Virus record (IMG/VR): IMGVR_UViG_3300042468_001017
Coordinates: 1-28,213 of that record
Length of the DNA: 28,213 nucleotides
Source: a virus
Strand: one strand, 5' to 3'
Positions 1 through 7,416 of the stretch are shown piece by piece; position 1 is the first letter of the stretch; each line of letters opens with the position of its first letter. The translations under genes and the position numbers were made by a program. The notes beneath the pieces were generated by a model. It was not told where the DNA came from. It ran no database searches and saw only the letters and a list, made by a program, of their open reading frames with translations.

Positions 1-20
1 TCCCCCTACCACACCACGCC

Positions 21-143
21 ATGAAACGGACCATCGCCGCTCTCGTTCTGCTGGCACTCGCAACGTCAACCGCTAACCTCCCCCTGGCCGTCGCTCTCGC
101 GGCTGGGGGCCTGGCGATCGGCGCCACGGTGCCAGCGGACTAG
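21..143 (+). CDS. Small hydrophobic membrane peptide, 40 aa, function unknown
   Basis: An ATG opens a 40-residue frame ending in TAG. The peptide starts MKRT and is then almost entirely Ala, Leu, Val, Gly and Ile, with a hydrophobic stretch at about residues 5-18 and a second at about 20-37. It could be a signal-peptide-like or two-helix membrane peptide, as many small phage lysis or membrane proteins are, but no family is recognised. No Shine-Dalgarno sequence is visible in the 20 bases available upstream. A possible terminator hairpin follows at 176-197. What is seen is the open frame and its hydrophobicity; a membrane role is inference, and a chance ORF cannot be excluded. Confidence 0.4.
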   Translation: MKRTIAALVLLALATSTANLPLAVALAAGGLAIGATVPAD

Positions 144-161
144 TACAAACCCATCACATTA

Positions 162-297
162 CAGTGTGTTACAAGCCGGGGGGTAGCCTCCGGTTTTGTG
201 GCGTGCCAAGCGGGGCCCAGGGAACCTACTGGTACATTCCCATTTCCTTCTTCTGTTACACATCTGGGGGTAGTGTTGCGATTCTTGTAATACACTG
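162..297. repeat. Inverted repeat pair flanking the leader before terL
   Basis: The 14-base arm at 162-175 (CAGTGTGTTACAAG) matches the reverse complement of 284-297 at 13 of 14 positions. The arms lie 108 bases apart in the non-coding leader upstream of the large terminase. A further TGTTACA sits at 254-260. Possible roles are a binding site for a regulator or for the packaging machinery. The repeat is seen directly; any role is inference. Confidence 0.5.
176..197 (+). terminator. Possible rho-independent terminator upstream of terL
   Basis: Bases 176-182 pair with 187-193 to form a 7-bp stem with one G-T pair and a GTAG loop, followed by TTTT. It lies between the small hydrophobic ORF and the terminase gene, so it may separate two transcription units. 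The T-tract is short, so this is only moderately supported. Confidence 0.4.
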
Positions 298-327
298 CAG
301 GGTACCTGCTAGAAAAATGGCCACTAA

Positions 328-1575
328 ATGCCCGAATCGCCAGCATTAACGCTCCGTTGGGCCCAAGGCGAGGTTTTCTCCAGCCGCAAACGCTTCAGAG
401 TGTTGGTCGCCGGCCGCCGCTTCGGAAAAAGCTACCTCTCGTGTATCGAATTATTGCGTGGGGCGATCGAGAGGCCGGGCGAAACGTTCTTCTACGCCGC
501 CCCTACATACCGAATGGCGAAGGACATCGCCTGGAAAGTCCTGAAGAAACTCGTCCCAAAAGCCTGGATCAAAAGCAAAAACGAGACTGACCTCAAAATC
601 GAACTCGTCAACGGCTCCACCATCGAACTCAAAGGCACCGAAAACGCCATGGCCCTGCGAGGCCGCAGCCTGGCTGGCGTGGTGCTCGACGAGGCCGCCT
701 TCATGGACTCCGAGGTCTGGTTCGAGGTCATCCGCCCCGCCCTCGCCGACAAACAGGGCTGGGCCCTCTTCATCTCCACCCCCGACGGCACCGCCAGCTG
801 GTTCTACGACCTCTGGTGCTACTGCGAACAGGACGACCCCGACTGGCAACGCTGGCAATTCACCACCATCCAAGGCGACAACGTCCCCGCCGCCGAAATC
901 GAAGCCGCCCGCGCCCAACTCGACGCCCGCACCTTCCGCCAAGAGTTCGAAGCCAGCTTCGAAAACCTCTCCGGCCTCGTCGCCGTCTCCTTCTCCGACG
1001 ACAACATCGACAAACTGGTACAAGACCTCCCGGTCCTCCCTCTCCTCATCGGCGTCGACTTCAACATCGACCCCATGTCCGCCGTCTGCGCCGTCAAAAA
1101 AGGCGACGTCCTCTGGGTCTTCGACGAAATCATCATGACCGGCGGCGCCACCACCTGGGACCTCTGCGAAGAAATCCAGACCCGCTTCGGCGTGGAACGC
1201 CGCACCATCGCCTGCCCCGACCCCACCGGCGGCGCCCGCAAAACCTCCGGCGTTGGAGCCACCGACCACAACATCCTCCGCAAGTCCGGCTTCACCGTCT
1301 CCAGCCCCCGCTCCCCCTGGAAAATCCGCGACAAAATCACCTGCGTCAACACCGCCCTCCTCGACGCCTCTGGAACCCGCCGCCTCTTCATCAATCCCAA
1401 GTGCAAGGAACTCATCAAGTCCCTCCGCACCTTGACCTACGCCCCTAACACCGGCCTCCCCAACAAAAACCTCGGCGTGGACCACGCCTTTGACGCCCTG
1501 GGCTACCTCTGCCTCCAAACCTTCAACCTCGCCAAACCAGAATCCCTCGGCAAGACCAACTATCGTGTGTGGTAA
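328..1575 (+). CDS. terL: Terminase large subunit (DNA packaging ATPase/nuclease)
   Basis: The 415-residue protein has the two-domain layout of phage large terminases, which drive DNA into the empty capsid and cut it. The N-terminal ATPase has a Walker A motif GRRFGKS at residues 29-35, Walker B VVLDEAA with D121 and E122, and a coupling motif STPDG at about 150-154. The C-terminal RNase H-like nuclease has acidic residues at D244 (GVDFNIDP), D298 (CPDPTGG) and D389 (DHAFDALGY), as expected for this fold. The length is normal for the family. Start ATG 328 places Walker A close to the N-terminus, as usual. No small terminase subunit is recognised in the window; it may lie upstream. Codons are strongly C-ending, like the other head genes. 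Identification is firm. Confidence 0.96.
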   Translation: MPESPALTLRWAQGEVFSSRKRFRVLVAGRRFGKSYLSCIELLRGAIERPGETFFYAAPTYRMAKDIAWKVLKKLVPKAWIKSKNETDLKIELVNGSTIELKGTENAMALRGRSLAGVVLDEAAFMDSEVWFEVIRPALADKQGWALFISTPDGTASWFYDLWCYCEQDDPDWQRWQFTTIQGDNVPAAEIEAARAQLDARTFRQEFEASFENLSGLVAVSFSDDNIDKLVQDLPVLPLLIGVDFNIDPMSAVCAVKKGDVLWVFDEIIMTGGATTWDLCEEIQTRFGVERRTIACPDPTGGARKTSGVGATDHNILRKSGFTVSSPRSPWKIRDKITCVNTALLDASGTRRLFINPKCKELIKSLRTLTYAPNTGLPNKNLGVDHAFDALGYLCLQTFNLAKPESLGKTNYRVW

Positions 1576-1590
1576 CACCTGGATTACACC

Positions 1591-1785
1591 GTGGCCGCCA
1601 AAAAGCCGACCAAGGCCCAGAAAAAGGTCGCCAAAGTCATGCGCGAGTACGGCAAAGGCGAACTCCACTCGGGCAGCAAGAAAGGCCCCGTGGTGAAATC
1701 CCGCAAGCAGGCCATCGCCATCGCCCTCTCCGAGGCTGGAATGTCCATGCCCAAGAAAAAACCCACCAAAAAAGGTAAAAAGTAA
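1591..1785 (+). CDS. DUF6496-like small basic protein
   Basis: A GTG start, 15 bases after the terL stop codon, opens a 64-residue Lys-rich protein. It contains the pattern GELHSGSKKGPVV followed by KSRKQAIAIALSEAG (about residues 23-50). I recall this arrangement, (S/G)GS-x-K-G-(x)-V-K-SRKQAIAIALSEA, from the small family DUF6496, which occurs in phages and bacteria and has no known biochemical role. Its high positive charge would allow nucleic acid binding, but that is inference. Its stop overlaps the start of the next gene (TAATG), so the two are probably translated together. The family assignment is from memory of the motif. Confidence 0.8.
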   Translation: MAAKKPTKAQKKVAKVMREYGKGELHSGSKKGPVVKSRKQAIAIALSEAGMSMPKKKPTKKGKK

Positions 1786-1940
1786 TGGCTAAACCCGGCC
1801 TCTACGCCAACATCAACGCCAAGCGCAAGCGCATCGCTGCCGGCAGCGGCGAAAAAATGCGCAAACCTGGAGCAAAAGGCGCTCCCACCGCCGCCGCCTT
1901 CAAAGCCTCGGCCAAAACCGCCAAAAAACCAAAGAAATAG
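1785..1940 (+). CDS. Small basic phage protein, 51 aa, unknown function
   Basis: An ATG overlapping the previous TAA opens a 51-residue, very basic protein that begins MAKPGLYANINAKRKR and continues IAAGSGEKMRKPGAKGAP. I recognise this 'LYANI(H/N)AKRKRI-AGSGEKMRKPG-KGAPT' pattern as a conserved small protein of marine and cyanobacterial phages, often near terminase or structural genes. No enzymatic motif is visible. Poly-Lys/Ala at the C-terminus suggests nucleic acid or capsid-interior binding, which is speculation. It is too short for many gene callers, but the motif and the coupled start make it convincing. Confidence 0.8.
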   Translation: MAKPGLYANINAKRKRIAAGSGEKMRKPGAKGAPTAAAFKASAKTAKKPKK

Positions 1941-1967
1941 CCTCATTTTCCCTACACCGAGGCCGCC

Positions 1968-3230
1968 ATGCAGCTACTCAACACGATCTCCGTCAACAGC
2001 CCGTACTCCACCGGCTACGGCACTGCGGGCGGCTCTAATGCTGCTGGAGCCACCGACGCCTTCGGCCGCATCCGCACGTCCAGCCCGCTCACCCTCTTCG
2101 ACTCCAGCCACCGCTACAAAGACAACGGCCTCTGGGCCACCGCCACCGCAACCGGCGGCACCTCAACCTTCGACGCCAACGCCGGCCTCGTCGACCTCTC
2201 CGTAACCACCAGTTCCGGTTCCTCGGTCATCCGCGAAACCACAAAGTGCTTCTCCTACCAGCCCGGTAAATCCCTGCTGGTGATGTCCACTTTTGTGTTG
2301 AGTCCGACCAAAACCAACCTCCGCCAGCGCATCGGCTACTACGGCGCCGCCAACGGCATGTACCTGGAGCTGGACAACACCACCCTTTCCTTCGTCGAAC
2401 GCAGCTCCTCCACCGGCACCCTCGTCGAAACCCGCGTCGCCCAGTCCAATTGGAACATCGACCCCCTCAACGGCACCGGCCCCTCCAACCTCACCCTCGA
2501 CCCAACCAAAGCCCAAATCCTCTGGATGGACATCGAGTGGCTGGGACTCGGCACAGTCCGCATGGGCTTCATCATCAACGGCAAATTCATCCACTGCCAC
2601 TCCTTCCACCACGCCAACATCATCACCTCCACCTACATAACCACCGCCTCCCTACCCCTCCGCTACGAAATAACCAACACCGCCGCTACCGCCAGCGCAA
2701 GCACCCTCAAACAAGTCTGCTCAACCGTACTTTCCGAAGGCGGCTACGAACTTCGCGGCCTCCAACAAGCCATCGGCACCACAATAACTTCTCCTCACGT
2801 CCTTACCACAGCAGGCACATACTACCCAGTCATTTCTTTACGCCTTAAATCCGCTGCACTAGATGCAATTGTTATTCTTACCGCCCTATCTATATTGGCC
2901 GCCACAGCCAACTCAAACTACAGCTGGCGTGTAGTTGCCTCTGCCACAACCACCGGAGGCACTTGGACAAGCGCCGGAACAGAGTCCAGCGTCGAATACA
3001 ACCTAACTGGAACAGCAACAACCGGCGGCCGCATCCTGGCCCAAGGCTATTTCAGCTCCACCAACCAGAGCACATCCTCAGTAGACATCCTCAAAGAAGC
3101 GCTGTTCAAATTCCAGCTGGAACGCAACGGCCTCACAACAACCCCCTACGAATTAAGCCTTGTTGTCGCGGCCAGCTCGTCAACGTCTAACGTACATGCA
3201 TCTATGGACTGGGAGGAAATCAGCCGCTAA
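1968..3230 (+). CDS. Virion structural protein, AFGRIRTSSPLTLFDSSHRY type
   Basis: The 420-residue protein carries the motif DAFGRIRTSSPLTLFDSSHR near residues 31-50. I recall this hallmark from a family of phage particle proteins, common in marine phages and usually annotated simply as structural. The rest is Ser/Thr-rich and looks beta-rich, with no enzyme motif. It probably sits on the virion surface as a capsid decoration or fibre-like protein; the position between terL and portal favours a head-associated role, but this is inference. Base composition changes part-way: up to about 2770 codons are strongly C-ending, while the last 150 residues or so use many A/T-ending codons. This suggests a mosaic C-terminal domain. 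Its stop overlaps the next start (TAATG). Confidence 0.8.
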   Translation: MQLLNTISVNSPYSTGYGTAGGSNAAGATDAFGRIRTSSPLTLFDSSHRYKDNGLWATATATGGTSTFDANAGLVDLSVTTSSGSSVIRETTKCFSYQPGKSLLVMSTFVLSPTKTNLRQRIGYYGAANGMYLELDNTTLSFVERSSSTGTLVETRVAQSNWNIDPLNGTGPSNLTLDPTKAQILWMDIEWLGLGTVRMGFIINGKFIHCHSFHHANIITSTYITTASLPLRYEITNTAATASASTLKQVCSTVLSEGGYELRGLQQAIGTTITSPHVLTTAGTYYPVISLRLKSAALDAIVILTALSILAATANSNYSWRVVASATTTGGTWTSAGTESSVEYNLTGTATTGGRILAQGYFSSTNQSTSSVDILKEALFKFQLERNGLTTTPYELSLVVAASSSTSNVHASMDWEEISR

Positions 3231-3430
3231 TGCGAATCCAAACCATCAACGGCGGCTGCGTCCAGATTGACATCGACGCAGAAGACGGCATGACCCACGC
3301 CACTTTCGTCTTCAAAACCCCCTCCCTACCCGAAACCATCGGCGGCTTCGTGACCATGCTGACCCGCGGCATCGAAGTGCTGGTACCCATCCCCGACCCC
3401 GACGACGAGGAGCCCGAAGAAGATGATTGA
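3230..3430 (+). CDS. Small acidic protein, 66 aa, unknown
   Basis: The ATG overlaps the stop of the virion protein gene (TAATG), which strongly suggests translational coupling. The 66-residue product is acidic, ending in a run of Asp/Glu (DPDDEEPEEDD). It has a probable beta-rich N-terminal half, with alternating hydrophobics in IQTINGGCVQIDIDAEDG. I do not recognise a family. The coupled position suggests it works with either the virion protein before it or the small basic protein after it. Opposite charge with the next product would allow them to bind each other, but this is speculation. Confidence 0.7.
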   Translation: MRIQTINGGCVQIDIDAEDGMTHATFVFKTPSLPETIGGFVTMLTRGIEVLVPIPDPDDEEPEEDD

Positions 3431-3695
3431 GTATCGCGGCGAACGTTTCGAGGGCTACAACAAGCCCAAGCGCACCCCCAACCACCCCAAAAAATCCCAC
3501 GTCGTCCTCGCCAAAGACGGCGACACAGTCAAACTCATTCGCTTCGGTCAACAGGGCGTATCTGGCTCACCAGCACAAAAAGGAGAATCAGCAGCAGAGA
3601 AAGCCCGCCGAGCATCCTTCAAAGCCCGTCATGCCGAGAACATAGCAAAAGGAAAAATGTCCGCCGCCTGGTGGAGTGCCAAGGTCAAGTGGTAA
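3423..3695 (+). CDS. Small conserved phage protein ending MSAAWWSAKVKW, 90 aa
   Basis: ATG 3423 overlaps the end of the preceding gene by 8 bases. The 90-residue protein has the layout GERFEGYNKPKRTPNHPKKS, then VVLAKDGDTVKLIRFGQQG, then FKARHAENIAKGKMSAAWW near the C-terminus. I recall very similar proteins in many cyanophage and marine phage genomes. They are unnamed, and some are annotated as structural. The basic, helix-prone C-terminus (KARHAENIAKGKMSAAWWSAK) recurs in that family. No catalytic motif is evident. It precedes the portal gene by 36 bases. Function remains unknown. Confidence 0.8.
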   Translation: MIEYRGERFEGYNKPKRTPNHPKKSHVVLAKDGDTVKLIRFGQQGVSGSPAQKGESAAEKARRASFKARHAENIAKGKMSAAWWSAKVKW

Positions 3696-3731
3696 TCGGT
3701 GCCAAAATAGAAGCAAAGTAGGAGTCAAACC

Positions 3732-5183
3732 GTGGTCTACAGCGCCCAAATCCCCCCGACTGGCGCTGTAGTCAGCGAATCCCCCTTCGTCCGCAGCCTC
3801 GACGTCATCGCCATGATGCCCGACTGGGGCGTGATGGCCGCCGTCACCCGCGGCACCAACTACCTGCGCGACCTCAGCGAAACCTACCTCCCCCAAGAAC
3901 CCCGCGAAGACACCGACGCCTACCAGACCCGCGTCGACCGCTCGGTCCTCAGCCCCTACACCAGCCGCCTCATCGAGACCGCCGCTGGCGCCATCCTCCG
4001 CAAACCCATCCACATCGAAGGCGACGATTACTGGCTGGAACTCGCCCAAAACATCGACGGCCTCGGCTCGAACATCAACGAATATGCACGCCGTGCATTG
4101 GTAAGCAGCCTCACCTACGGCCATAGCGCCATCCTGATCGACTATCCGGCCGCCGCCCCAGTCCTCAACCTCGCCGAAGAACGAGCCCTGGGACGCCGCC
4201 CCTACTTCGTCCACGTCGACGCCCCCCAGATCTGGGGCTGGCGCAAAGAACCAGTTACCAACCGCCTCCTTCAAGTCCGCATCCACGACTACGACGTCCG
4301 TCCCCTCAACGAGTTCGGCGAAGAACAAGTCGAAGAGATGCGCGTCATCTACCCAGGCCGCTACGACCTCTACACCCTCGGCCAAGACGTCGTCGAGTTC
4401 ACCGCCACCGGTGGATACAGCCTCACCGAAATCCCCCTGGTCCCGATCTACAGCAACCGCCGCGGCCTGCTGATCTCCCAGCCACCCCTGCTGGACATCG
4501 CCAACCTCAACATCACCCACTACCAACGCCAGGCCGACCTCATCCACGCCCTCCACATCGCCGCCATGCCCACCCTCGTCCTAGAGGGTTGGGACGACAC
4601 CACCGGCAGCGCCACCATGGGCGTCAACTACGCCATCGCCATGCAACCCGGCAACAAGGCGTACTACGTCCAAGCCGACGCCACCAGCTTCGACGCCCAA
4701 ATGGCCGAACTCCAATCCCTGGAGCAACAGATGTCCACCCTGGGCGTCACCAAACTCTTTGGCCAAAAATTCGTCGCCGAATCCGCCGAGGCCAAGCGCA
4801 TCGACCAGGCCCAGTCCAACAGCGTCCTCTCGATCATCAGCCAAGAACTCGAAAGCGCCCTAAACCAGGCCTTCGCCTTTGCCGCCCAGTACGTCGGCAT
4901 GGAACCCCCCGAAATCACCATCGATCGCGATTTCGACTACTACCGCCTCATCGGCCAAGACGTCGCCGTCCTCAGCCAACTCAATGCCGCCGGCAAAATC
5001 AGCGACGCCATGCTGCTGGAGATCCTCCGCCGCGGCGAAGTCCTCCCCGACAACATCAACATCGAGGACGAAATGGAAGCCGCCGGCAAACCCGCCACCG
5101 AAATCACCGAAGAAGCCGAAAGCCCCGAAGAACCGGATTCCATGGACAGCCAAGACGACTCAGAAGATATGTCACTTTCTTAA
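3732..5183 (+). CDS. Portal protein, DUF4055 type
   Basis: The 483-residue protein forms the dodecameric portal ring through which DNA enters and leaves the head. The N-terminal region (MMPDWGVMAAVTRGTNYLRD, then YLPQEPREDTDAYQTRVDRS, then LSPYTSRLIETAAGAILRKP) matches what I know of DUF4055 portal proteins. The C-terminal part (VAVLSQLNAAGKISDAMLLE, then ILRRGEVLPDNI) is also typical. The tail is acidic (EEAESPEEPDSMDSQDDSED), suited to lie inside the capsid or bind scaffold. The GTG start has a good Shine-Dalgarno (AGGAG at 3720-3724, spacing 7), which fixes it. Position between terL and scaffold/MCP is classic for a head operon. Confidence 0.92.
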   Translation: MVYSAQIPPTGAVVSESPFVRSLDVIAMMPDWGVMAAVTRGTNYLRDLSETYLPQEPREDTDAYQTRVDRSVLSPYTSRLIETAAGAILRKPIHIEGDDYWLELAQNIDGLGSNINEYARRALVSSLTYGHSAILIDYPAAAPVLNLAEERALGRRPYFVHVDAPQIWGWRKEPVTNRLLQVRIHDYDVRPLNEFGEEQVEEMRVIYPGRYDLYTLGQDVVEFTATGGYSLTEIPLVPIYSNRRGLLISQPPLLDIANLNITHYQRQADLIHALHIAAMPTLVLEGWDDTTGSATMGVNYAIAMQPGNKAYYVQADATSFDAQMAELQSLEQQMSTLGVTKLFGQKFVAESAEAKRIDQAQSNSVLSIISQELESALNQAFAFAAQYVGMEPPEITIDRDFDYYRLIGQDVAVLSQLNAAGKISDAMLLEILRRGEVLPDNINIEDEMEAAGKPATEITEEAESPEEPDSMDSQDDSEDMSLS

Positions 5184-5185
5184 CT

Positions 5186-5193
5186 GCTAAACT
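5186..5193 (+). promoter_or_regulatory. TANACT box before the scaffold gene
   Basis: GCTAAACT (TAAACT at 5188-5193) lies in the gap after the portal gene, 25 bases before the GTG of the scaffold gene. A TG one base upstream gives an extended -10 look (TGC-TAAACT). No clear -35 is visible. The same box recurs before other genes of the window at nearly the same distance. It is interpreted as a sigma-70-like -10 element. Confidence 0.45.
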
Positions 5194-5218
5194 ACAAGCG
5201 TCCAAGTAGTACACAACC

Positions 5219-5929
5219 GTGCCCGAAGACCCCACCGCACCAGTAACTCCTGTGGAGACTGGTGCACCTCAGCCCGTGGCTGACAACATCGACTACGCCT
5301 CCCAAGTCGAGGCCCTTCGAGCCAAAAACCAAGAACTGATCGCCGAACGCCGTAAGGACCGCGAAAACCGCGAAGCCCTCCAGGCCCAAATAGACGACCT
5401 CCGCAACGCCCAAGAAACCGCCAAAACCGCCAAACTCGCAGAATCCGGCGAGTTCAAAACCCTCTGGGAAGAAGCCCAACAAACTGTTGCCGACCTCAAA
5501 CAACAACTAGCCGCAAAAGAATCTGAAGTCGATCAAATTCGCCAAGGCTTCACACAAGAACAGCTCAAATCCTCCGCCATCGCCCAACTCTCCTCGGCTG
5601 GTGCACTGGCGCCCGATCAGCTGTATCGTTTACTGCAGGAGAACCTTCGCGCTAAAGACGGTCAGCCCGTGGCTGTCGTCGGCGGCGTCGAAGTTCCAGT
5701 TGGTGAATACATCACCAACCTCAAAAACCCCGGCAGCGGCTACGAGCACCATTTCGCAGCTACGAACCGCGCTGGTATGGGTGTAGCAGGCAGTGCCCGC
5801 TCCACCAGCCTCCCCGGCCAATCCAACCCCTGGTCCAAGGAGTCCTGGAACATCACTCAGCAAATGATGATGCTTGCCAACGACCCTGACAAAGCCAGGC
5901 TCCTCAAAGCCGAAGCCGGACTCAACTAG
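5219..5929 (+). CDS. Capsid scaffold-like head assembly protein
   Basis: The 236-residue protein sits directly between portal and major capsid protein, where scaffolds lie. It has an acidic, Pro-rich N-terminus, a long charged coiled-coil-like stretch at about residues 27-108 (VEALRAKNQELIAERRKDRE and onward), then a compact region and a C-terminal segment that could bind coat protein. Scaffold proteins guide coat assembly and are then lost or cleaved; no protease motif is seen here or in neighbours. The start is GTG with no clear Shine-Dalgarno. Assignment rests on position and coiled-coil character rather than on a strong sequence motif. Confidence 0.8.
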   Translation: MPEDPTAPVTPVETGAPQPVADNIDYASQVEALRAKNQELIAERRKDRENREALQAQIDDLRNAQETAKTAKLAESGEFKTLWEEAQQTVADLKQQLAAKESEVDQIRQGFTQEQLKSSAIAQLSSAGALAPDQLYRLLQENLRAKDGQPVAVVGGVEVPVGEYITNLKNPGSGYEHHFAATNRAGMGVAGSARSTSLPGQSNPWSKESWNITQQMMMLANDPDKARLLKAEAGLN

Positions 5930-5975
5930 CCCCTGTGGGGCACCTCCCCAACGAACACTCCACTGGAGCTAAGTC

Positions 5976-7088
5976 ATGTCTTCCTTTACCGGCAACTACG
6001 GAGGAACTTTCCTCTCCAACCTCGTTGCCCGCCCCGAGTTCCTTCAGTACACCGCCGAAGGCATCTTCGAGCAATCGAAGTGGATCCAGAGCGGCATTGT
6101 GCAGCGCAACGCAGCCCTGGATGCCCGCAGTGGCGGCACCCGCGTCCGCGTGCCCTTCTTCGACCCCATTGCCCCCACTGAGACCCAAATCCTCAGCAGC
6201 AACGCTTGGGGCGGCACCAGCGCCGGCTACCTCGTTCCCCAGAACGTGACCGCCGACGAGCAGATCATGACGATCCTGCACCGTGGCTTCGCCTACGCCG
6301 CTGACGACCTCAGCAAGCTGGGCTCGGGCGCCGATCCCCTGGCTCACGTCCGCAACCAGCTGACCGCCTCCATCAACAAGCTGAAGACCGCCACCCTGGC
6401 AGCCCAACTGCTGGGTCTGTTCGGTCCTATTGCTGGCAACGGCGTCCTCGGCCCCAACCAGGTGAACAAGTCGTTCGCCGGTGTCCCCGGTTCCATGACC
6501 GAGGCCAACTTCCTCAACGTCGCCAACGTGGTTGCTACCAAGGCAGTTCTCGGCGAGCGCGGCGACGAGCTTGACGCCATCGCCATGCACTCCAACGTGG
6601 CCTACTACCTGCAGCAAGTCGGGATGCTGACCTTCAGCACCTCGGCCCTGTCCACCGGTGGTTCCATCGTGTGGGGCGGCGGCGGTGTGGGTGTCAACCA
6701 GACCGAAGTGGCCACATTTGCTGGTCTGCGCGTCGTCATCGACGATCAACTGACCGCCCTCACCGGCGGCACTGCCACCCACGCCAAGAAGTACCCCGTG
6801 TACCTCTTCAAGACCGGCGTGGTTTCCGAAGGCATCCAACAGGACTTGCGTCTGGCTGCCGATCGCAACATCCTGTCCATGCAGGATGTCCTGGCTGTCG
6901 ACTACCACTACGGTTATCACGTGACCGGCACCAAGTGGGCCGCCGCGGGCGACAACCCCAACAACACCAGCAATAGCGGCAACCTCGCTGCCACCGAAAG
7001 CTGGAACCTGGTGTTCGCTACCACCAAGATGGTGCCTGTGGCCCGTCTGCTGGTCAACACCCCCTTCGACACCAGCGCCTACGCCTGA
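5976..7088 (+). CDS. Major capsid protein
   Basis: The 370-residue protein is identified as the coat protein by its place after portal and scaffold, its length, and its sequence style. It has an N-terminal region EGIFEQSKWIQSGIVQRNAA followed by GGTRVRVPFFDPI, a central helix-rich part with ANVVATKAVLGERGDELDAI and AMHSNVAYYLQQV, and a C-terminal strand-rich part (VVIDDQLTA, YPVYLFKTGVV). This is the pattern of HK97-fold coat proteins of the bacteriophage coat family. A good Shine-Dalgarno (GGAG at 5965-5968) precedes ATG 5976. Codon choice differs from the neighbouring head genes (more CTG, GTG and AAG, fewer rare codons), as expected for the most abundant protein. A strong terminator follows. 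Confidence 0.92.
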   Translation: MSSFTGNYGGTFLSNLVARPEFLQYTAEGIFEQSKWIQSGIVQRNAALDARSGGTRVRVPFFDPIAPTETQILSSNAWGGTSAGYLVPQNVTADEQIMTILHRGFAYAADDLSKLGSGADPLAHVRNQLTASINKLKTATLAAQLLGLFGPIAGNGVLGPNQVNKSFAGVPGSMTEANFLNVANVVATKAVLGERGDELDAIAMHSNVAYYLQQVGMLTFSTSALSTGGSIVWGGGGVGVNQTEVATFAGLRVVIDDQLTALTGGTATHAKKYPVYLFKTGVVSEGIQQDLRLAADRNILSMQDVLAVDYHYGYHVTGTKWAAAGDNPNNTSNSGNLAATESWNLVFATTKMVPVARLLVNTPFDTSAYA

Positions 7089-7106
7089 TCTCAGGCTTAG
7101 ACAACA

Positions 7107-7137
7107 AAAAGGCCCCCAACTCGGGGGCCTTTTCTTT
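7107..7137. terminator. Strong bidirectional rho-independent terminator after the capsid gene
   Basis: An 11-bp perfect stem pairs 7107-7117 (AAAAGGCCCCC) with 7123-7133 (GGGGGCCTTTT) around a 5-base loop. It has a T-rich tract on the + strand and an A-rich tract upstream that becomes the T-tract on the minus strand. It lies between the + strand capsid gene and the stop of the minus-strand HTH gene, so it can serve both converging transcripts. Confidence 0.93.
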
Positions 7138-7140
7138 TGC

Positions 7141-7416
7141 TCACTCTCCCTCAAGCCTCTTCTTTTCCTGCCTCTCGAACAACTCCACAGTATTGATCGC
7201 CATCTTGTACGACTGCAGGAACACCTGATTCAACACGTCGTAGCTGACCTGCAACTTTGCCGAAATCTCTGGCACGGTCAGCCCATCCTCCTCATGCAGC
7301 CTGCGTGCTTCTGGCACCACAACCTCCAAAGTCCGCATTTCATCCCCTGGAAGGAATGATGCAACCTTCTCACCCTTGGCCTCTAGGCTGGCCTCAGCAG
7401 TTCTACGAGCGGGCAT
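7141..7416 (-). CDS. Small HTH-like DNA-binding protein on the opposite strand
   Basis: This 91-residue reading frame runs against the head operon. It contains a helix-turn-helix-like segment, LTVPEISAKLQVSYDVLNQV at about residues 46-65. The pattern (PEISAKLQVSYDVL) resembles the recognition region of small regulators that use 'x-EIA-x-x-L-x-V-S'. It is rich in Lys and Glu and has a plausible coiled C-terminus (INTVELFERQEKKRLEGE). Reality is supported by its exact fit between a bidirectional terminator at its 3' end and a divergent gene at its 5' end. An AAGG-like site lies upstream. A role in regulating the phage structural operon is inference. It could still be a chance open frame. Confidence 0.6.
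   Translation of the reverse strand: MPARRTAEASLEAKGEKVASFLPGDEMRTLEVVVPEARRLHEEDGLTVPEISAKLQVSYDVLNQVFLQSYKMAINTVELFERQEKKRLEGE

Noticed and set aside
164-349. A 61-residue + frame in the leader before terL
   Set aside because: No motif or good start, overlaps terL out of frame and crosses the inverted repeat.
451-1668. A 405-residue open frame on the minus strand opposite terL
   Set aside because: It is antisense to a certain terminase gene, has a low-complexity Gly/Asp/Val/Glu composition, and arises from C-ending codon bias.
3588-4556. A 322-residue minus-strand frame over the portal gene
   Set aside because: Same kind of shadow frame: repeated VDV, GVG and AEDG text without motifs, opposite a certain gene.
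5930-5942. Hairpin GCCCC-TGT-GGGGC before the capsid gene
   Set aside because: Short stem without a T-tract directly after it, so not called a terminator; it may be a minor leader structure.
5922-7154. A 410-residue minus-strand frame over the capsid gene
   Set aside because: Antisense to the major capsid gene and crosses the terminator; no motif is recognised.
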